The notes beneath the pieces were generated by a model, which saw only the letters and a program-made list of their open reading frames with translations, was not told the DNA's origin and made no database searches. Shown here in pieces: positions 5,625 through 8,208 of a DNA stretch of 8,208 nt (the stretch's first letter is position 1; the number at the start of each line of letters is the position of its first letter). Source of the DNA: Chloroflexota bacterium (GTDB lineage: Bacteria > Chloroflexota > Limnocylindria > Limnocylindrales > CSP1-4); contig JAJYXX010000282.1 in the NCBI GenBank assembly GCA_021801545.1, positions 1 to 8,208 of the forward strand, in the 5' to 3' direction. Made by a program: the position numbers and the translations under genes.

Positions 5625-6626
5625 ATGAGCGCCATCCCCGAGACCTTCCGGGCCTTCGTCGCCGAGAAGACCGCCAACGGCGTCGAGCGGGGCGTTCGTC
5701 CGTTCGCCGCCGCGGATCTGCCCGTCGGCGAGGTGGAGGTTCGCATCGACTGGTCGAGCGTGAACTACAAAGATGCGCTGGCCACGATCCCCAACGGCAA
5801 GGTCGCCCGGATCTCGCCGCTCATCCCAGGCATCGACCTGGCCGGCGAGGTGATCGCGAGCGACGAGCCGTCGATCGCGGTCGGGTCGAGCATCATCGCC
5901 CATGGCTACGAGCTCGGGGTCTCCCGGCATGGCGGGTACGCCGAGTACGCCCGGATCCCGGCCGGCTGGGTCGTGCCGCTCCCGGCCGGCCTGACGGCGC
6001 GCGAGGCGATGGCGATCGGGACGGCCGGGTTCACGGCCGCCCGGAGCATCGTCGAGCTCGAGAAGCGCGGACTGACACCGGCATCCGGCCCGGTGCTCGT
6101 CACCGGCGCCACGGGCGGCGTCGGGCGGACGGCGGTCGCGATCCTCGTCGAGCACGGTTACGAGGTCTGGGCGGTGACCGGCAAGCCCGAGGCCCACGAC
6201 GAGTTCCGGGCGCTCGGCGTGGCCGGCATTCTGGGCCGCGACGAGGTGACCGCCGAGGGTCGGCCGCTCGAGGCTGAGCGCTGGGCGGCCGCGGTCGACT
6301 CGGTCGGGGCGGCTACGCTGCCCTACATCCTGCGCACGCTGCGCTACGGCGGGGCGGTGGCGGCGAGCGGCAATGCGAGCGGGCCGGCCCTGGCAACGAC
6401 CGTCTTCCCGTTCATCCTCCGGGGCGTGGCGCTGCTCGGCATCGACTCGGTCGCGTTCCCGATCGAGGAGCGCCGCCGGCTCTGGGAGCGCCTGGCCGGT
6501 GACCTCCGACCGCGCGGCCTGGGCGAGGCGGTGACGGAGGTCGACCTCGAGCACCTGGGAGAGGCGCTCGACGCCATCCTGGCCGGCAAGGCCCGAGGCC
6601 GCTGGATCGTTCGCATCGGCGCCTGA
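5625..6626 (+). CDS. acuI: AcuI/YhdH-type NADPH-dependent oxidoreductase (MDR family)
   Basis: The 333-residue protein is a zinc-free medium-chain dehydrogenase/reductase of the YhdH/AcuI group, which reduces acryloyl-CoA or quinone-like substrates with NADPH in the cytoplasm. Visible family blocks are WSSVNYKDALA, LIPGIDLAGEV, SRHGGYAEYARIPAGWVVPLP, the AMAIGTAGFTAA stretch, the nucleotide-binding loop VLVTGATGGVGR (residues 157-168), YEVWAVTGKPE, and AASGNASGPAL. The tail WIVRIGA is also typical. Length matches the family (about 325-335). The start ATG 5625 has GGAGG at 5614-5618, 6 bases upstream, and the open frame further upstream has no protein character. It stands alone, so the substrate cannot be taken from its neighbours. 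Other enzymes of the acrylate/DMSP pathway are not seen here, so the exact substrate is open. Confidence 0.88.
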   Translation: MSAIPETFRAFVAEKTANGVERGVRPFAAADLPVGEVEVRIDWSSVNYKDALATIPNGKVARISPLIPGIDLAGEVIASDEPSIAVGSSIIAHGYELGVSRHGGYAEYARIPAGWVVPLPAGLTAREAMAIGTAGFTAARSIVELEKRGLTPASGPVLVTGATGGVGRTAVAILVEHGYEVWAVTGKPEAHDEFRALGVAGILGRDEVTAEGRPLEAERWAAAVDSVGAATLPYILRTLRYGGAVAASGNASGPALATTVFPFILRGVALLGIDSVAFPIEERRRLWERLAGDLRPRGLGEAVTEVDLEHLGEALDAILAGKARGRWIVRIGA

Positions 6627-6660
6627 CGACCGGACGCCGTCGTCGCCGGGGATCGCCCCG
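6625..6660 (+). terminator. Two successive hairpins after acuI, putative terminator
   Basis: GACGAC (6625-6630) pairs with GTCGTC (6639-6644), with GG/CC pairs inside and a three-base loop if one C is bulged. CGGGG (6647-6651) pairs with CCCCG (6656-6660). The first hairpin starts within the stop codon. There is no T-tract, so termination is inferred from position and GC-rich pairing. Confidence 0.4.
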
Positions 6661-6673
6661 ATGTTCTGGTCGA

Positions 6674-6782
6674 GGAACGCGTAGCGCGAACGAAGACCCG
6701 GGTTGTTACCCGGACGGCGGCCGCGAGCTGGGCGGCCGGGAAGGGGGAACGCGTAGCGCGAACGAAGACCCGGGTTGTTACC
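6674..6782. repeat. Two exact 37-bp direct repeats separated by 35 bp
   Basis: Copies at 6674-6710 and 6746-6782 are identical over 37 bases. Each begins GGAACGCGTAGCGCGAAC, continues through the palindrome ACCCGGGT and ends TTGTTACC. The ends are imperfectly complementary (GGAAC / GTTACC). The 35-bp interval is unrelated, GC-rich sequence. The repeat/interval sizes resemble CRISPR, but there are only two copies, no third degenerate copy and no cas gene in view. A dispersed intergenic repeat (REP/MITE-like) is the better reading. The second copy abuts the cut end of the PAS fragment. Confidence 0.85.
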
Positions 6783-6797
6783 GGCACGTCTGCGTGA

Positions 6798-6989
6798 GGC
6801 CGGATCGACGGCGCCGCTGCACGTCGCCTCGAGGAGCGCCAGGTCCTCGGGGTGGACGAGTTTCAGCCCGAGGTCCGGGTCCGCGTAGTGCTCCTCGAGC
6901 GTGTAACCGGTCATCTCGAGCGCGGCGGGGCTGACGTGCTCGAACCCGCGGTCGGGGAGCAGGCGGTACCGGTAGATGAGGTCCGGCGA
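6798..6989 (-). pseudogene. PAS-domain fragment of a sensor protein
   Basis: About 64 codons on the minus strand read as the N-terminal half of a PAS domain: SPDLIYRYRLLPDRGFEHVS, then PAALEMTGYTLEEHYADPDL, then KLVHPEDLALLEA. FEHVSPAALEMTGYT and HPED are standard PAS core motifs (core strands and the helix before the FG loop). PAS domains usually sit in histidine kinases, diguanylate cyclases or transcription regulators. Here there is no credible start or ribosome binding site upstream. The homology stops 16 bases before the 37-bp repeat, with no output domain. The open frame continues for about 2 kb through the repeats and antisense to acuI, but without protein character. I read it as a remnant cut at or near the repeat. 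Confidence 0.65.
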
Positions 6990-7034
6990 TCGCCGGCCCC
7001 GTCGCGCCCGTCGGTCCGCGCGTGCGCACCACCC

Positions 7035-7056
7035 GGGCAGGGGGCACAATCTGCCC
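7035..7056. promoter_or_regulatory. Inverted repeat upstream of the aldehyde dehydrogenase
   Basis: GGGCAG (7035-7040) and CTGCCC (7051-7056) form a perfect 6+10+6 inverted repeat about 40 bases before the start codon. Its spacing would suit a dimeric repressor site or a leader hairpin. CACAAT within it (7045-7050) is a weak -10 candidate without a matching -35. Confidence 0.3.
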
Positions 7057-7095
7057 ATCACGCGCCTGTTCCGGCGACGAGGAGGAATGATCCCG

Positions 7096-8208
7096 ATGAC
7101 GCAGACGCTTCAGCCCACCACGTATCTCCAGTTCATCGGCGGCCGGCAGGTCGGCGCGGCGAGCGGCGAGACGATCGCGGTCGAGAACCCGGCCAACGGC
7201 CAGGTGATCGCCCATGTCCCGTCGAGCGGCCCGGAGGATGTCGATCGCGCCGTCACGGCGGCGGCGACCGCGTTCGAGACCTGGCAGTACACGACCCCCC
7301 AGGACCGCAGCCTGATCCTCCTCAAGCTCGCCGACCTGGTCGAGGCGAACGCCGACGAGCTGACCCGGATCGAGAGCTCCCAGACCGGCAAGCCGATCAA
7401 CGTGGCGGCCGTCGACATGCCCGCGATCGCCGACAACCTGCGCTTCTTCGCCGGGGCGGCCCGGACGATGGAGGGCAAGGCCGTCAACGAGTACATCGCC
7501 GGCCGGACGTCGCTCATCCGGCGCGAGCCGATCGGTGTGATCGGCTCGATCGCGCCCTGGAACTACCCGCTCTACATGGCCGGCTGGAAGATCGGGCCGG
7601 CCCTCGCGGCCGGCAACACGGTCGTGCTCAAGCCCTCGGCCCGGACGCCGCTGACCGCCCTCCGATTCGCCGAGCTCGCGGCCGACATCCTGCCCCCAGG
7701 GGTCCTGAACGTCATCACCGGGCCGGGCTCGGTGACCGGCGAGGCGCTGGTCGCCCATCCGGGCGTGGGCATGATCTCGGTCACCGGTGACACCGAGACC
7801 GGCAAGCGGATCGCGAAGGTGGCCGCCGACCGGGTGAAGCGGCTGCACCTCGAGCTCGGCGGCAAGGCGCCGGTGATCGTCTTCGACGACGCCGACCTCG
7901 ATCTCGTGGCCGAGACCCTGCGCTTCGCGAGCTTCTGGAATAGCGGCCAGGACTGCACCGCCGCCTGCCGGGTGATCACCGGCCCGAAGATCCATGACGA
8001 GTTCGTCACCCGGCTGTCCGACCAGGTCCGGATGATCAAGTGGGGCGATCCGACGAGCGGCGAAGAGCTCGAGATGGGCTCCCTGATCTCGAAGACCCAG
8101 GTGGAGCGCGTGTCGGGCATGGTCGAACGCGCCCGCTCGGGAGCCGAGGTGCTCGTCGGCGGCCACGTTCCCGACCGACCGGGCGCCTACTACGAGCCGA
8201 CCGTGATC
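7096..8208 (+). CDS. patD: Gamma-aminobutyraldehyde dehydrogenase-like aldehyde dehydrogenase (3' end beyond window)
   Basis: The window contains 371 codons of a protein normally about 475 residues. NAD-dependent aldehyde dehydrogenases of this kind oxidise aminoaldehydes such as 4-aminobutanal (putrescine degradation) to the acid. All active-site parts present so far are intact: Asn156 in APWNYPL, Lys179 in VLKPSARTPLTA, the cofactor-loop SVTGDTETGKRI, the general base Glu253 in LELGGKAPVIVFDDAD, and the nucleophile Cys287 in NSGQDCTAACRV. The GQDCTAACR form of the cysteine motif is characteristic of the PatD/YdcW subgroup and differs from betaine-aldehyde or succinate-semialdehyde enzymes. 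Start: ATG 7096 with GGAGG at 7081-7085, 10 bases upstream. An in-frame ATG at 7087 is too close to that site. Nearby genes do not show a putrescine pathway within the window, so the substrate rests on the motif. Confidence 0.9.
   Translation, partial: MTQTLQPTTYLQFIGGRQVGAASGETIAVENPANGQVIAHVPSSGPEDVDRAVTAAATAFETWQYTTPQDRSLILLKLADLVEANADELTRIESSQTGKPINVAAVDMPAIADNLRFFAGAARTMEGKAVNEYIAGRTSLIRREPIGVIGSIAPWNYPLYMAGWKIGPALAAGNTVVLKPSARTPLTALRFAELAADILPPGVLNVITGPGSVTGEALVAHPGVGMISVTGDTETGKRIAKVAADRVKRLHLELGGKAPVIVFDDADLDLVAETLRFASFWNSGQDCTAACRVITGPKIHDEFVTRLSDQVRMIKWGDPTSGEELEMGSLISKTQVERVSGMVERARSGAEVLVGGHVPDRPGAYYEPTVI

Noticed and set aside
6674..6782. CRISPR array
   Set aside because: The sizes fit (37-bp repeat, 35-bp interval), but there are only two copies, no further degenerate copy on either side and no cas gene in the window.
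4893..7061. A 722-codon open frame on the minus strand
   Set aside because: Only its first ~90 residues (the PAS fragment) have protein character. The rest is antisense to acuI and runs through the repeats and the gene-free stretch, an artefact of high GC with few stops.
6778..8166. A 462-codon open frame on the minus strand
   Set aside because: It is antisense to the aldehyde dehydrogenase, whose active-site motifs are clear on the plus strand.

Overview
This is a GC-rich bacterial window with a mixture of intact genes and several gene remnants. No taxonomic marker is present. The style of the XRE-TPR regulator, the PAS fragment and the tandem-ACT protein suggests a Chloroflexota bacterium (Limnocylindria-like) or a related soil/freshwater lineage. 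That placement is inference, and a high-GC actinobacterium is not excluded.

Layout. Positions 1-192 hold a tRNA-Gln(CUG) on the minus strand with a possible downstream hairpin. Positions 361-943 hold a small tandem-ACT protein on the plus strand. It overlaps by four bases (GTGA) a broken deazaflavin-dependent nitroreductase-like gene. Positions 1009-2346 (minus) encode a 445-residue XRE helix-turn-helix regulator with about nine TPR-like repeats. A perfect palindrome (CGGGAC-AA-GTCCCG) lies just upstream of its start, followed by a second XRE-type HTH reading frame with no usable start codon.

Divergent from these, 2623-2874 (plus) carries a good sigma70-type promoter, a leader with 14-bp tandem repeats and a perfect 16-bp palindrome, a strong ribosome binding site, and a 40-residue peptide gene. 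The peptide is a signal peptide followed by only nine residues, GGGGGPWPQ. An XRE-TPR regulator beside a tiny exported peptide has the same general architecture as RRNPP-type peptide quorum-sensing pairs. This is the most interesting part of the window, but the pairing is inferred from layout only.

A strong hairpin terminator (2889-2928) separates the peptide gene from the convergent metX (homoserine O-acetyltransferase, 2954-4069, minus). Directly upstream of metX is metY (O-acetylhomoserine sulfhydrylase). It has lost its N-terminal half, including the PLP-lysine region, and also carries a frameshift near its C-terminus. Positions 4757-5480 contain no gene I can recognise.

Positions 5625-6626 encode an AcuI/YhdH-type NADPH-dependent oxidoreductase. 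The following intergenic region has two exact 37-bp direct repeats 35 bp apart and a PAS-domain fragment on the minus strand with no start or remainder. The window ends inside a gamma-aminobutyraldehyde dehydrogenase-like gene (7096 to the edge).

There are four remnants in 8.2 kb (deazaflavin reductase, second HTH, metY, PAS protein). This points to gene decay and rearrangement here, or to sequence or assembly errors.
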